A stretch of DNA of 64,000 bases, taken from contig OX387199.1 in NCBI GenBank assembly GCA_947561715.1, forward strand, positions 11,041,001-11,105,000, written 5' to 3'. This stretch comes from Ascidia mentula (Eukaryota; Chordata; Ascidiacea; Phlebobranchia; Ascidiidae). The notes under the pieces were generated by a model. That model was given only the letters and a program-made list of their open reading frames with translations, had not been told where the DNA came from and did no database searches. Shown here piece after piece: positions 28,246 to 40,247 of this stretch. Made by a program: the position numbers and the translations under genes. Every line of letters starts with the position of its first letter. Within the stretch, counting starts at the first letter, position 1.

Positions 28246-29303
28246 AAGGAAAAAATGAGAATTCTAAAATGGCACAATATAGGTCTAATTTTTCCTAAAG
28301 TGTGTAGACTTATGTATTTTGAAGAACACAAACTGCTTTGGAAGCTGCTCCAGTCACTCATTGCCACCTAGTGGGCACAAAACAATTTTTTTCTGATTTT
28401 TGCACATAAATCCTATGGTTGATTCTTGGGGCGCGGACTATTAACAGGCGAAAAAAATTGCATGGCAGGCATGTATTCCTTGCATTACCATTCCGCAACA
28501 CATTGCGCGTTTAATTTGTGTGAAACTTTGTGTGATATGTACCTCTTCCATCAAGGCATTGTGTACATATGCTTTCTCACCTACCGTGGTGTTTTGTCAG
28601 TAATCCATGCTTGTCAAAGTCCTGAATTAACTGTAAATAACATTTTGCATGTTCATAACCAATGAAATGACATTATTTTGTAAATTAATCACTATATTTA
28701 TTGCCACAGAGGGCAGTCGCTGCCATTCAAATGTTGCTTCATACTGAAAAACTGAGACACTTGGACCATCAGGACTGATGCAATTCATCATCACATTGTA
28801 GGTCTGTATTACACTAGCTTGTCTGTAAATAATTTCTAGTGTTGCTGTGCTATTAACTTTTATTAAATACACACTTGGCTTGTGCTTTCAGGCCACTTAA
28901 TTGCATCACTTTCATCTTGTTTTCATGTTTTTGAGACACGTATGATTTTTTACCATATGCATGTACCTGACTAGCCTTTGGATTTTGGCTAATTACCATT
29001 TAATTACTTTAATTAGGCATGAGTACCTGCATGTGAGTGGTGCCTTGCAAGTTCTAGGATATTGTTGTGCATGTATATGAATGACTTTCTGTTTTGAAAG
29101 CACATCTTTCCACCCAGAACACACACTTGCTCTAAGGCTGTTGACTGGGCCATATACAGCACTGTAGGTGGTGTCACAAAAACAGCCGAAACTCTGGGCC
29201 CGCTGGTCAACCAGGCATAAAACTTCACATGGTAACCAATGAAGGTCCTGTGTTTTGTATTTAATAGGGAATTTGAGATTCTGGGAAAATGGCCTATATT
29301 GAA

Positions 29304-30132
29304 GGCCGCATCTCTGTATTTCTATGGAAAAGACTTTCCCGGTTGGGAATTGCCCTTCTCGAACTCCTGCGTAACAGAGTAAAATTGTGTGTAACAATGC
29401 AATGGGTCATGCATGGGCGCCAGTGTTTTGGTTGAATGAGCGCAGATGAACAGGCTGTTGCCAGGGCGATTTTCAGCGTGTTTGGGGCAGTTTTAGTTTG
29501 TTTTTCAGGGCTATTAGTCAGGCAGTAAATTGGTAGAGGGTGCTGTTGTACATGTAGCTGAAAAACTACCCAAATATTGAGGTTGATTTTGTGAAAAAAT
29601 GAATCACAGAAAGTATGTTCAATTTGTGATTTTCTGTTAGTGCGGACCCTTGGCAAGGAATTGTGGCCAAATTTATAATCAAAATAACTACTTAAACTGC
29701 TCCCCCGGGGGCATTTTGACCCTCTGTTGGCCATTATTTTGGTCAAAAAAGCAGAAAAAAGTGTAGGTTTGTTTTGTGAAAAAATGAATCACAGAAAGTT
29801 ACCTCCATTTGCGATTAAGTGAAGCCACCAACCCTCCTCTACACAATTCATGAAGAATTAGATGTCTTGTAATTGTCTTGGGGCCCCACCGGGGCTGTTT
29901 GTACACCCCCTAGGACTGACAATTTAGCAGTTAGCCTTTGCAAAACCCCCCAATGTGCTGTCTTAATGCAGCTGCAATCAATTTTTTTTCTGTTCAGCAA
30001 TAGTAGACCCCCTTCATGAGTCATCAGACCCGGCAATTGTTTTTGGCAAACAAGAGAAACTGTAACCAGGTGCACAATAACAAATGACTTCTAAAACTCA
30101 ATTTTTGGGATTTAATTGAGAGATGCGGCCTT
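29304..30132 (-). mobile_element. 829-bp TIR element, right-arm copy
   Basis: Sixth full copy, 1887 bp after the previous one. Confidence 0.8.
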
Positions 30133-31190
30133 AAGGAAAAAATGAGAATTCTAAAATGGCACAATATAGGTCTAATTTTTCCTAAAGTGTGTAGACTTAT
30201 GTATTTTGAAGAACACAAACTGCTTTGGAAGCTGCTCCAGTCACTCATTGCCACCTAGTGGGCACAAAACAATTTTTTTCTGATTTTTGCACATAAATCC
30301 TATGGTTGATTCTTGGGGCGCGGACTATTAACAGGCGAAAAAAATTGCATGGCAGGCATGTATTCCTTGCATTACCATTCCGCAACACATTGCGCGTTTA
30401 ATTTGTGTGAAACTTTGTGTGATATGTACCTCTTCCATCAAGGCATTGTGTACATATGCTTTCTCACCTACCGTGGTGTTTTGTCAGTAATCCATGCTTG
30501 TCAAAGTCCTGAATTAACTGTAAATAACATTTTGCATGTTCATAACCAATGAAATGACATTATTTTGTAAATTAATCACTATATTTATTGCCACAGAGGG
30601 CAGTCGCTGCCATTCAAATGTTGCTTCATACTGAAAAACTGAGACACTTGGACCATCAGGACTGATGCAATTCATCATCACATTGTAGGTCTGTATTACA
30701 CTAGCTTGTCTGTAAATAATTTCTAGTGTTGCTGTGCTATTAACTTTTATTAAATACACACTTGGCTTGTGCTTTCAGGCCACTTAATTGCATCACTTTC
30801 ATCTTGTTTTCATGTTTTTGAGACACGTATGATTTTTTACCATATGCATGTACCTGACTAGCCTTTGGATTTTGGCTAATTACCATTTAATTACTTTAAT
30901 TAGGCATGAGTACCTGCATGTGAGTGGTGCCTTGCAAGTTCTAGGATATTGTTGTGCATGTATATGAATGACTTTCTGTTTTGAAAGCACATCTTTCCAC
31001 CCAGAACACACACTTGCTCTAAGGCTGTTGACTGGGCCATATACAGCACTGTAGGTGGTGTCACAAAAACAGCCGAAACTCTGGGCCCGCTGGTCAACCA
31101 GGCATAAAACTTCACATGGTAACCAATGAAGGTCCTGTGTTTTGTATTTAATAGGGAATTTGAGATTCTGGGAAAATGGCCTATATTGAA

Positions 31191-32019
31191 GGCCGCATCT
31201 CTGTATTTCTATGGAAAAGACTTTCCCGGTTGGGAATTGCCCTTCTCGAACTCCTGCGTAACAGAGTAAAATTGTGTGTAACAATGCAATGGGTCATGCA
31301 TGGGCGCCAGTGTTTTGGTTGAATGAGCGCAGATGAACAGGCTGTTGCCAGGGCGATTTTCAGCGTGTTTGGGGCAGTTTTAGTTTGTTTTTCAGGGCTA
31401 TTAGTCAGGCAGTAAATTGGTAGAGGGTGCTGTTGTACATGTAGCTGAAAAACTACCCAAATATTGAGGTTGATTTTGTGAAAAAATGAATCACAGAAAG
31501 TATGTTCAATTTGTGATTTTCTGTTAGTGCGGACCCTTGGCAAGGAATTGTGGCCAAATTTATAATCAAAATAACTACTTAAACTGCTCCCCCGGGGGCA
31601 TTTTGACCCTCTGTTGGCCATTATTTTGGTCAAAAAAGCAGAAAAAAGTGTAGGTTTGTTTTGTGAAAAAATGAATCACAGAAAGTTACCTCCATTTGCG
31701 ATTAAGTGAAGCCACCAACCCTCCTCTACACAATTCATGAAGAATTAGATGTCTTGTAATTGTCTTGGGGCCCCACCGGGGCTGTTTGTACACCCCCTAG
31801 GACTGACAATTTAGCAGTTAGCCTTTGCAAAACCCCCCAATGTGCTGTCTTAATGCAGCTGCAATCAATTTTTTTTCTGTTCAGCAATAGTAGACCCCCT
31901 TCATGAGTCATCAGACCCGGCAATTGTTTTTGGCAAACAAGAGAAACTGTAACCAGGTGCACAATAACAAATGACTTCTAAAACTCAATTTTTGGGATTT
32001 AATTGAGAGATGCGGCCTT
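31191..32019 (-). mobile_element. 829-bp TIR element, right-arm copy
   Basis: Seventh full copy, 1887 bp after the previous one. Confidence 0.8.
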
Positions 32020-33077
32020 AAGGAAAAAATGAGAATTCTAAAATGGCACAATATAGGTCTAATTTTTCCTAAAGTGTGTAGACTTATGTATTTTGAAGAA
32101 CACAAACTGCTTTGGAAGCTGCTCCAGTCACTCATTGCCACCTAGTGGGCACAAAACAATTTTTTTCTGATTTTTGCACATAAATCCTATGGTTGATTCT
32201 TGGGGCGCGGACTATTAACAGGCGAAAAAAATTGCATGGCAGGCATGTATTCCTTGCATTACCATTCCGCAACACATTGCGCGTTTAATTTGTGTGAAAC
32301 TTTGTGTGATATGTACCTCTTCCATCAAGGCATTGTGTACATATGCTTTCTCACCTACCGTGGTGTTTTGTCAGTAATCCATGCTTGTCAAAGTCCTGAA
32401 TTAACTGTAAATAACATTTTGCATGTTCATAACCAATGAAATGACATTATTTTGTAAATTAATCACTATATTTATTGCCACAGAGGGCAGTCGCTGCCAT
32501 TCAAATGTTGCTTCATACTGAAAAACTGAGACACTTGGACCATCAGGACTGATGCAATTCATCATCACATTGTAGGTCTGTATTACACTAGCTTGTCTGT
32601 AAATAATTTCTAGTGTTGCTGTGCTATTAACTTTTATTAAATACACACTTGGCTTGTGCTTTCAGGCCACTTAATTGCATCACTTTCATCTTGTTTTCAT
32701 GTTTTTGAGACACGTATGATTTTTTACCATATGCATGTACCTGACTAGCCTTTGGATTTTGGCTAATTACCATTTAATTACTTTAATTAGGCATGAGTAC
32801 CTGCATGTGAGTGGTGCCTTGCAAGTTCTAGGATATTGTTGTGCATGTATATGAATGACTTTCTGTTTTGAAAGCACATCTTTCCACCCAGAACACACAC
32901 TTGCTCTAAGGCTGTTGACTGGGCCATATACAGCACTGTAGGTGGTGTCACAAAAACAGCCGAAACTCTGGGCCCGCTGGTCAACCAGGCATAAAACTTC
33001 ACATGGTAACCAATGAAGGTCCTGTGTTTTGTATTTAATAGGGAATTTGAGATTCTGGGAAAATGGCCTATATTGAA

Positions 33078-33906
33078 GGCCGCATCTCTGTATTTCTATG
33101 GAAAAGACTTTCCCGGTTGGGAATTGCCCTTCTCGAACTCCTGCGTAACAGAGTAAAATTGTGTGTAACAATGCAATGGGTCATGCATGGGCGCCAGTGT
33201 TTTGGTTGAATGAGCGCAGATGAACAGGCTGTTGCCAGGGCGATTTTCAGCGTGTTTGGGGCAGTTTTAGTTTGTTTTTCAGGGCTATTAGTCAGGCAGT
33301 AAATTGGTAGAGGGTGCTGTTGTACATGTAGCTGAAAAACTACCCAAATATTGAGGTTGATTTTGTGAAAAAATGAATCACAGAAAGTATGTTCAATTTG
33401 TGATTTTCTGTTAGTGCGGACCCTTGGCAAGGAATTGTGGCCAAATTTATAATCAAAATAACTACTTAAACTGCTCCCCCGGGGGCATTTTGACCCTCTG
33501 TTGGCCATTATTTTGGTCAAAAAAGCAGAAAAAAGTGTAGGTTTGTTTTGTGAAAAAATGAATCACAGAAAGTTACCTCCATTTGCGATTAAGTGAAGCC
33601 ACCAACCCTCCTCTACACAATTCATGAAGAATTAGATGTCTTGTAATTGTCTTGGGGCCCCACCGGGGCTGTTTGTACACCCCCTAGGACTGACAATTTA
33701 GCAGTTAGCCTTTGCAAAACCCCCCAATGTGCTGTCTTAATGCAGCTGCAATCAATTTTTTTTCTGTTCAGCAATAGTAGACCCCCTTCATGAGTCATCA
33801 GACCCGGCAATTGTTTTTGGCAAACAAGAGAAACTGTAACCAGGTGCACAATAACAAATGACTTCTAAAACTCAATTTTTGGGATTTAATTGAGAGATGC
33901 GGCCTT
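33078..33906 (-). mobile_element. 829-bp TIR element, right-arm copy
   Basis: Eighth full copy, 1887 bp after the previous one. Confidence 0.8.
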
Positions 33907-34964
33907 AAGGAAAAAATGAGAATTCTAAAATGGCACAATATAGGTCTAATTTTTCCTAAAGTGTGTAGACTTATGTATTTTGAAGAACACAAACTGCTTT
34001 GGAAGCTGCTCCAGTCACTCATTGCCACCTAGTGGGCACAAAACAATTTTTTTCTGATTTTTGCACATAAATCCTATGGTTGATTCTTGGGGCGCGGACT
34101 ATTAACAGGCGAAAAAAATTGCATGGCAGGCATGTATTCCTTGCATTACCATTCCGCAACACATTGCGCGTTTAATTTGTGTGAAACTTTGTGTGATATG
34201 TACCTCTTCCATCAAGGCATTGTGTACATATGCTTTCTCACCTACCGTGGTGTTTTGTCAGTAATCCATGCTTGTCAAAGTCCTGAATTAACTGTAAATA
34301 ACATTTTGCATGTTCATAACCAATGAAATGACATTATTTTGTAAATTAATCACTATATTTATTGCCACAGAGGGCAGTCGCTGCCATTCAAATGTTGCTT
34401 CATACTGAAAAACTGAGACACTTGGACCATCAGGACTGATGCAATTCATCATCACATTGTAGGTCTGTATTACACTAGCTTGTCTGTAAATAATTTCTAG
34501 TGTTGCTGTGCTATTAACTTTTATTAAATACACACTTGGCTTGTGCTTTCAGGCCACTTAATTGCATCACTTTCATCTTGTTTTCATGTTTTTGAGACAC
34601 GTATGATTTTTTACCATATGCATGTACCTGACTAGCCTTTGGATTTTGGCTAATTACCATTTAATTACTTTAATTAGGCATGAGTACCTGCATGTGAGTG
34701 GTGCCTTGCAAGTTCTAGGATATTGTTGTGCATGTATATGAATGACTTTCTGTTTTGAAAGCACATCTTTCCACCCAGAACACACACTTGCTCTAAGGCT
34801 GTTGACTGGGCCATATACAGCACTGTAGGTGGTGTCACAAAAACAGCCGAAACTCTGGGCCCGCTGGTCAACCAGGCATAAAACTTCACATGGTAACCAA
34901 TGAAGGTCCTGTGTTTTGTATTTAATAGGGAATTTGAGATTCTGGGAAAATGGCCTATATTGAA

Positions 34965-35793
34965 GGCCGCATCTCTGTATTTCTATGGAAAAGACTTTCC
35001 CGGTTGGGAATTGCCCTTCTCGAACTCCTGCGTAACAGAGTAAAATTGTGTGTAACAATGCAATGGGTCATGCATGGGCGCCAGTGTTTTGGTTGAATGA
35101 GCGCAGATGAACAGGCTGTTGCCAGGGCGATTTTCAGCGTGTTTGGGGCAGTTTTAGTTTGTTTTTCAGGGCTATTAGTCAGGCAGTAAATTGGTAGAGG
35201 GTGCTGTTGTACATGTAGCTGAAAAACTACCCAAATATTGAGGTTGATTTTGTGAAAAAATGAATCACAGAAAGTATGTTCAATTTGTGATTTTCTGTTA
35301 GTGCGGACCCTTGGCAAGGAATTGTGGCCAAATTTATAATCAAAATAACTACTTAAACTGCTCCCCCGGGGGCATTTTGACCCTCTGTTGGCCATTATTT
35401 TGGTCAAAAAAGCAGAAAAAAGTGTAGGTTTGTTTTGTGAAAAAATGAATCACAGAAAGTTACCTCCATTTGCGATTAAGTGAAGCCACCAACCCTCCTC
35501 TACACAATTCATGAAGAATTAGATGTCTTGTAATTGTCTTGGGGCCCCACCGGGGCTGTTTGTACACCCCCTAGGACTGACAATTTAGCAGTTAGCCTTT
35601 GCAAAACCCCCCAATGTGCTGTCTTAATGCAGCTGCAATCAATTTTTTTTCTGTTCAGCAATAGTAGACCCCCTTCATGAGTCATCAGACCCGGCAATTG
35701 TTTTTGGCAAACAAGAGAAACTGTAACCAGGTGCACAATAACAAATGACTTCTAAAACTCAATTTTTGGGATTTAATTGAGAGATGCGGCCTT
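34965..35793 (-). mobile_element. 829-bp TIR element at the outer edge of the array
   Basis: This copy ends the array. Its outer terminus AGAGATGCGGCCTT is followed directly by unique sequence (AAATAATTTTGATTCG), not by the 1056-bp block. The array edge is therefore a transposon end. Confidence 0.85.
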
Positions 35794-36146
35794 AAATAAT
35801 TTTGATTCGTTCTTAAATGCATCCGCCATCTATATGTTGCCTTTTCTTGAGTGGTATCGCTTTTAAATATATCTACTCCCCTGATGAGTGCGCTCATGTG
35901 ATAAGAATGACCAATCGCTCAACGATCATGCAATAACTTTGGCGTGCAGATGCAGAGTTACCATTTCAAAGTGATTTGAATAAATTCTTCGCCAGTTGTG
36001 TATGTTGGAAAGTTCCAAACTTCACATAAATAAAAGCCGGAAAATAACAAAAACAAGGAATTTGTTATGTAGCAAAAACGGTATTTTTATTGTGACACTT
36101 TTCAATACCCCGCCCAAATTAACTTAAACAAAAAACAACAAACGTA
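35794..36146. other. Unique sequence between array and CARNMT1-like stop codon
   Basis: No gene is recognised here. The right part is presumably the 3' UTR of the minus-strand methyltransferase gene, with an AATAAA signal on the minus strand at 36086-36091, about 56 bp past its stop. Nothing else is seen. Confidence 0.6.
36086..36091 (-). terminator. Poly(A) signal AATAAA of the CARNMT1-like gene
   Basis: TTTATT on the plus strand, about 56 bp downstream of the predicted stop codon in the gene's direction. No other good signal lies closer. Confidence 0.5.
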
Positions 36147-38076
36147 TCACGTCGGAGGCTTCGGCTTATAGGCGACCAACAAAACACAATTATATTCGTA
36201 CTGTAACATTGACCGACTGCTGTTGGTATAAGTTCCTTTCACCCAATCTTCTTTCTAAAAAAAGGGAAATTTTAATCTCTCGTTTTCTCAGCTCACGTAA
36301 GTTTTGATACAGTCAAGATTACCATAATTTTGAAACCAATTTGCTTTGCAACGGAAAGAACTTCCTCATAAGAAAGTTCAACAGACGGCTCATTGGCCAT
36401 TCCAGAAAAATGATAAAGTAAAGGCCCAAGATTGACCCAAAGTCCTCCTGGTTTCAGTATGCTGTATATCCTTTCAAAATATTTGATAATGTTGTGCGCA
36501 GTATCAATGAAATAGCACGTGGCAACACAATCCCAAACACCTGCACAAAAAACACTCTTGAATTTTAGGAATGATTGTGAATTATTTGTCCACAAACTGT
36601 AAAAAATTTTCATAAACACTGAAATATCTCACTCAACAGACATTTATAGGTAAACAATAAAACAGTTAAGTTGTGTATACCCGGAGATGTGTATACTTCC
36701 AAAAAATCTCCTGCTGTCATTGAAAAGCAGTTGGAATAAGATAATGAACCAGGATGGACGTCAGGAAATTTTACTGGCTTTAATGAATCATCCCAAGATA
36801 TATTGTTGCATGTTTTGTCTACCCATGGATAAATGGTGTATTGGTGATAATCCTCAGGTGAACCAGGTGTTCTGCAAATAAACCACTTTTTGTTGAAATA
36901 CACCAATCTTTGTTTCTTTACTAAAAAAAAACTGAGACATCACTGCATTTAAAAAAAAATCAGTTTCCTCTGATTGGGTTTAATGGGTAACTAAAATATT
37001 TAAGTAGGGTTTTTACTGGTTTATGATGAAGCTTGAGGTAAAGAGCATATAAAAGCTGAACTCGTTTCCTTGTGTGACATAACCAAGGTTTGCCAACTCC
37101 CACGCAAGTCTTCCAAGTCCACATCCAGGAACCAAAACTGATACATCTCTGCTGTCTCCATGTTCCTATTTTGGCAATAAACAATGGCCACAACCAAGAC
37201 TAAACTGTTTAGCATATTTACAGTAAATCTTTTATAATCTGCTGCCAACAATACACAAAAGTAGTAAACCTAGCAAGCAACATGTTACTTGCATTAATGT
37301 GAAATGGTTGTAACCGGCTTTTGATTTCATCAATAATAGGTTGATATGACATACGGCGCTCTTCTGCCCCATCTATTGACCAATCTCGTGCTATCTGCTT
37401 TAATGTTGACTTTACCTTGTCTGAATCGAAAGATGAATGAGAAACATGCTCCTGTATCTTAACAAAAAAGCTTGGACATAAGTGATGAATATCATTTCCA
37501 TCAAACTCAAGGTAAAAATATATCATCAAATTGTCACTTTTTTAATGCTTTTTCATGCTTACATATTATCTTCATACATAACTAAAACTTTAATTTCTAG
37601 GCACATCTAAAGAATGTTTTGATTCGGCAATTGAATTAGTCTAGTCAAACATACTTGCATGTATTTCTTGTTTTCAAACATATCTCCACAAGACTTGGTA
37701 ATTTCATTTATTATAGCAGCATTGCAGTCAATGCACATTCTAATGTCATCAAACACTTTTTCGTGATTTGGCAACATCGCTTTGTGAGAGTCAGATAGAC
37801 TTTCAAAGTTGACCTCCCTTGCACTGAGAGCATGAAGGGCTGTTCTTCTGTAGAATGAATATATGTTACATAACCCTCAACAATACAAAAAATGGTTCAG
37901 AAAGTACAAATGTGACATTTATGCATACAGTGTTGCAAGACAAAGCAATAAAAATGACAAATTGTGGAATTATGTCTTTACCTATAAGCTTTAAAAGCAT
38001 TTGTAACTCTCATAAAATGATATATTTCTTCTTTAGTGTCATCTTCCTTGGATGATTCTTGAATTATTGTTTCCAT
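36147..38076 (-). CDS. CARNMT1: Carnosine N-methyltransferase (CARNMT1 / N2227-like), 7 exons
   Basis: This family transfers a methyl group from S-adenosylmethionine to carnosine, giving anserine. Exons in transcript order are 38076-37982, 37847-37655, 37457-37289, 37155-37017, 36871-36681, 36540-36323 and 36254-36147, together 1113 nt or 370 residues, slightly shorter than the human protein (about 409). The SAM-binding motif [14 protein letters not shown] is at about residues 159-172, followed by [15 protein letters not shown]. Further family blocks are [44 protein letters not shown] and the C-terminal [10 protein letters not shown], whose tyrosines match the carnosine-contacting segment of the human enzyme. 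The start is the first methionine in frame with the conserved helix. The acceptor of exon 4 (37155) was chosen because it keeps the frame; a better-looking TAG ten bases upstream breaks it. The gene looks intact. Confidence 0.9.
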
Positions 38077-38742
38077 TACAGTTCCAACACTGTTTAGTCT
38101 TCGTAAGTTATGCCATGTACAGATAATTAATTAGCCTAATCATCAATTGGCACAAAAATAAATCAAATTATCCTAAAAGGCAATGTATCAAAACATTTTA
38201 AAGGCAGACGGTATATATTTGACAGTACCTTAAAAGACTTTTGAAAATCTAGGTTAGACCTTAAGTGCATAAAAAAAATTACACATATCCACGAAGCTGC
38301 CAGGGGTCTGGTGTTCAACTAATCATAATCATACTGTTCCAAGAATTGGGGAAACCCCAAAATACATGCCCGCATAGAGGCAGCTACAGTCACAAGAGGG
38401 ATCCCAGTTACAAAGTTCATAGACTGAACTTTCCAACGATATGAAATTATGAAAAATTACATGTAAATTTATATTTATTTATCACCTGCTATTTTGCTGG
38501 GCTTCCTCAGGCAACAGCAACATAACATTACGTGGTAATATTCGAGTATGAATATGATATCAATACCTTCTTACAACTTTCGACATAAACGTTAACCTAG
38601 CAATTTCTCTGGACCAAACAATTGCGTACTGCCCTGCTTTTGAATAATATCAAATTTAATTTCATATCGAGGGGCTAGCCTGTCAAATAAAACGATACTT
38701 GCACACCCTTGCGCGCTCTAGGTCTTATTCAGCGGTACAGAC
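38077..38742. other. 5' flank of CARNMT1-like gene, no gene seen
   Basis: AT-rich, with no recognisable coding exon. It presumably holds the promoter and 5' UTR of the minus-strand gene. No TATA box or other element stands out. Confidence 0.4.
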
Positions 38743-39281
38743 TAGGGTTCCTTCCCGGGAATGTCTCGACGGGATATTCCCGGGATTTCTCGACAATATT
38801 CCGTTCCCGAATCCCGGGAATTTTGATTTCACTTCCCGGGAATATGGCAACAAAGCAAAATAGATTAAGAAGTGAATAAATTTCCCTTTTTTTGCTATTT
38901 TGGATCCTATGAATCCAAATGATGACCCTGTTTTGTGTTTCTCAATCAGTTTTATGGCGGAAACTTACACGATAAACGACGTTGGTACGCATTTGTAAGC
39001 ACAACGTAAAAATTTTTTAGGGCGCAACCTAGCGGAACAAAAATTCTGTTTATTTTTTTTACGTTTTATAGCTTAACCTTGGCGAATGTGATATTACTTG
39101 ACGGGAACTTGCTAAATTAAATGTTTGCGGGTGTAATAGACAAATTTTAGTCGTTTAAATAATGCAATAACGCACGAAAAAAATGACAATTTTTTTGTCG
39201 GGATCCCGGGAATCCCGGGAATTTTTTTTTTCATTTCCCGAATCCCGGGAAGTAAAAAATCCGGGAAATAGAGGAACCCTA
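38743..39281. mobile_element. hAT-type MITE, 539 bp
   Basis: The termini are TAGGGTTCC at 38743 and GGAACCCTA ending at 39281. They are flanked by a perfect 8-bp target duplication GTACAGAC at 38735-38742 and 39282-39289. An 8-bp duplication is the hallmark of hAT elements. Subterminal DNA on both sides is packed with CCCGGGAA/TTCCCGGG palindromic motifs (38756-38843 and 39200-39268). There is no open frame of note inside, so it is non-autonomous. Confidence 0.9.
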
Positions 39282-39289
39282 GTACAGAC

Positions 39290-40247
39290 ACTTTCGGCTA
39301 TAATAACCGTAACAAAATTTTTGCACATAAAATATTCCTAAAAACTCGTACCCCATTAAGGGCATAACATGCAGTTTCACTTATTGCCAATCATTTCAGC
39401 TTGCGTCAAAATCAACTTTAATTTAGCTGTGACAAAATAAGTCGAACATTCGCAAAAAACAATGATCGTAAACACCCCTGATACATTGAACCTTGTGTAA
39501 TTGACAAGAAACTAGACCTTGTGTGTCCTTATGTGCACATTTTTCGCGACACAAAATATGGCGACCGAAACTAAGGTCACAGCCCACAATTTGCAGACCC
39601 TTGTCTGAATTAAACGAGAAAATTCTTCAAAATGTTTACAGTTTGGCATAAAACTCTGTGTTGCCAGAGAACACATGCTATTTTTTTAAGTTCTGTAGAA
39701 ACCTGCTTCTCAGAAAGTTATAAATTGAGAAGTGGACAGTTTACTCAAATCACAATTTGAGGTAAAGATATAATAATTATGTAATGGTTAGAACGAACTG
39801 TCTACCTTGTTTACAAGCAATCAATCTCTTTTGCAACCTTTTATTTAACTTGTGGACGGTGAAGTTCTTTTCACAAGTACCAGTAGATAAAAAAGATCAA
39901 CAGACGTAATTACATATTTTTAACCAATTAAACAAACTTCTTGCGCATTTTAAAATCACAAACATTTTGATGCCGAGTAGCCTACAGTGCGTTTTGAATA
40001 CAGGATTTGATTTACGGAAGAACAAGAAACAATGGAATTGTCACGGAAAATAGCAATATGCCAAACACACAGAAATGTAATATTAACATCCAGCTGGTTT
40101 TAACATTTACGTTAATTAAGTTTCGTATTTTTTGTAAACATTTTTGCAAGCATATTGTGCGCATCAGTAACTATGTACACGTCATGAACATAGTAACGCT
40201 CGTATGATAGTCTGCACGCACAGTCAGAAATAACCATACGTAAACTA
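39290..40247. other. Intergenic DNA, no gene seen
   Basis: AT-rich sequence between the MITE and the stop codon of the Ly6-like gene. The right end should be the 3' UTR of that minus-strand gene. A 66-codon frame at 40007-40207 has no recognisable features. Confidence 0.4.

Larger units (their letters stand above)
18783..35793 (-). repeat. Right arm of satellite array (1887-bp units only, inverted)
   Basis: Nine 1056-type blocks alternate strictly with nine complete 829-bp inserts, all reverse-complemented relative to the left arm. Period is 1887 bp (1888 once). Full inserts lie at 19867-20696, 21756-22584, 23643-24471, 25530-26358, 27417-28245, 29304-30132, 31191-32019, 33078-33906 and 34965-35793; a 26-bp insert end is at 18783-18808. 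Unlike the left arm no empty block occurs. Five substitutions separate this arm from the left arm in every unit, for instance a GAATTC at 18821 and its equivalents. The unit next to the gap has extra single-base indels in or near short runs (near 18833, 19289 and 20515), probably consensus errors. Confidence 0.95.

Noticed and set aside
1-35793. Dozens of repeated open frames (62-150 codons) in the satellite as a protein family
   Set aside because: They recur only because the DNA repeats, overlap each other on both strands, lack recognisable domains, and at unit joins run straight across transposon borders.
1-35793. CRISPR array
   Set aside because: The repeats are kilobase-sized and contiguous, with no short spacers, in a eukaryotic genome.
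36960-37251. Two minus-strand frames with repeated Trp and Cys residues
   Set aside because: They are out-of-frame readings of the SAM-binding exon of the CARNMT1-like gene.
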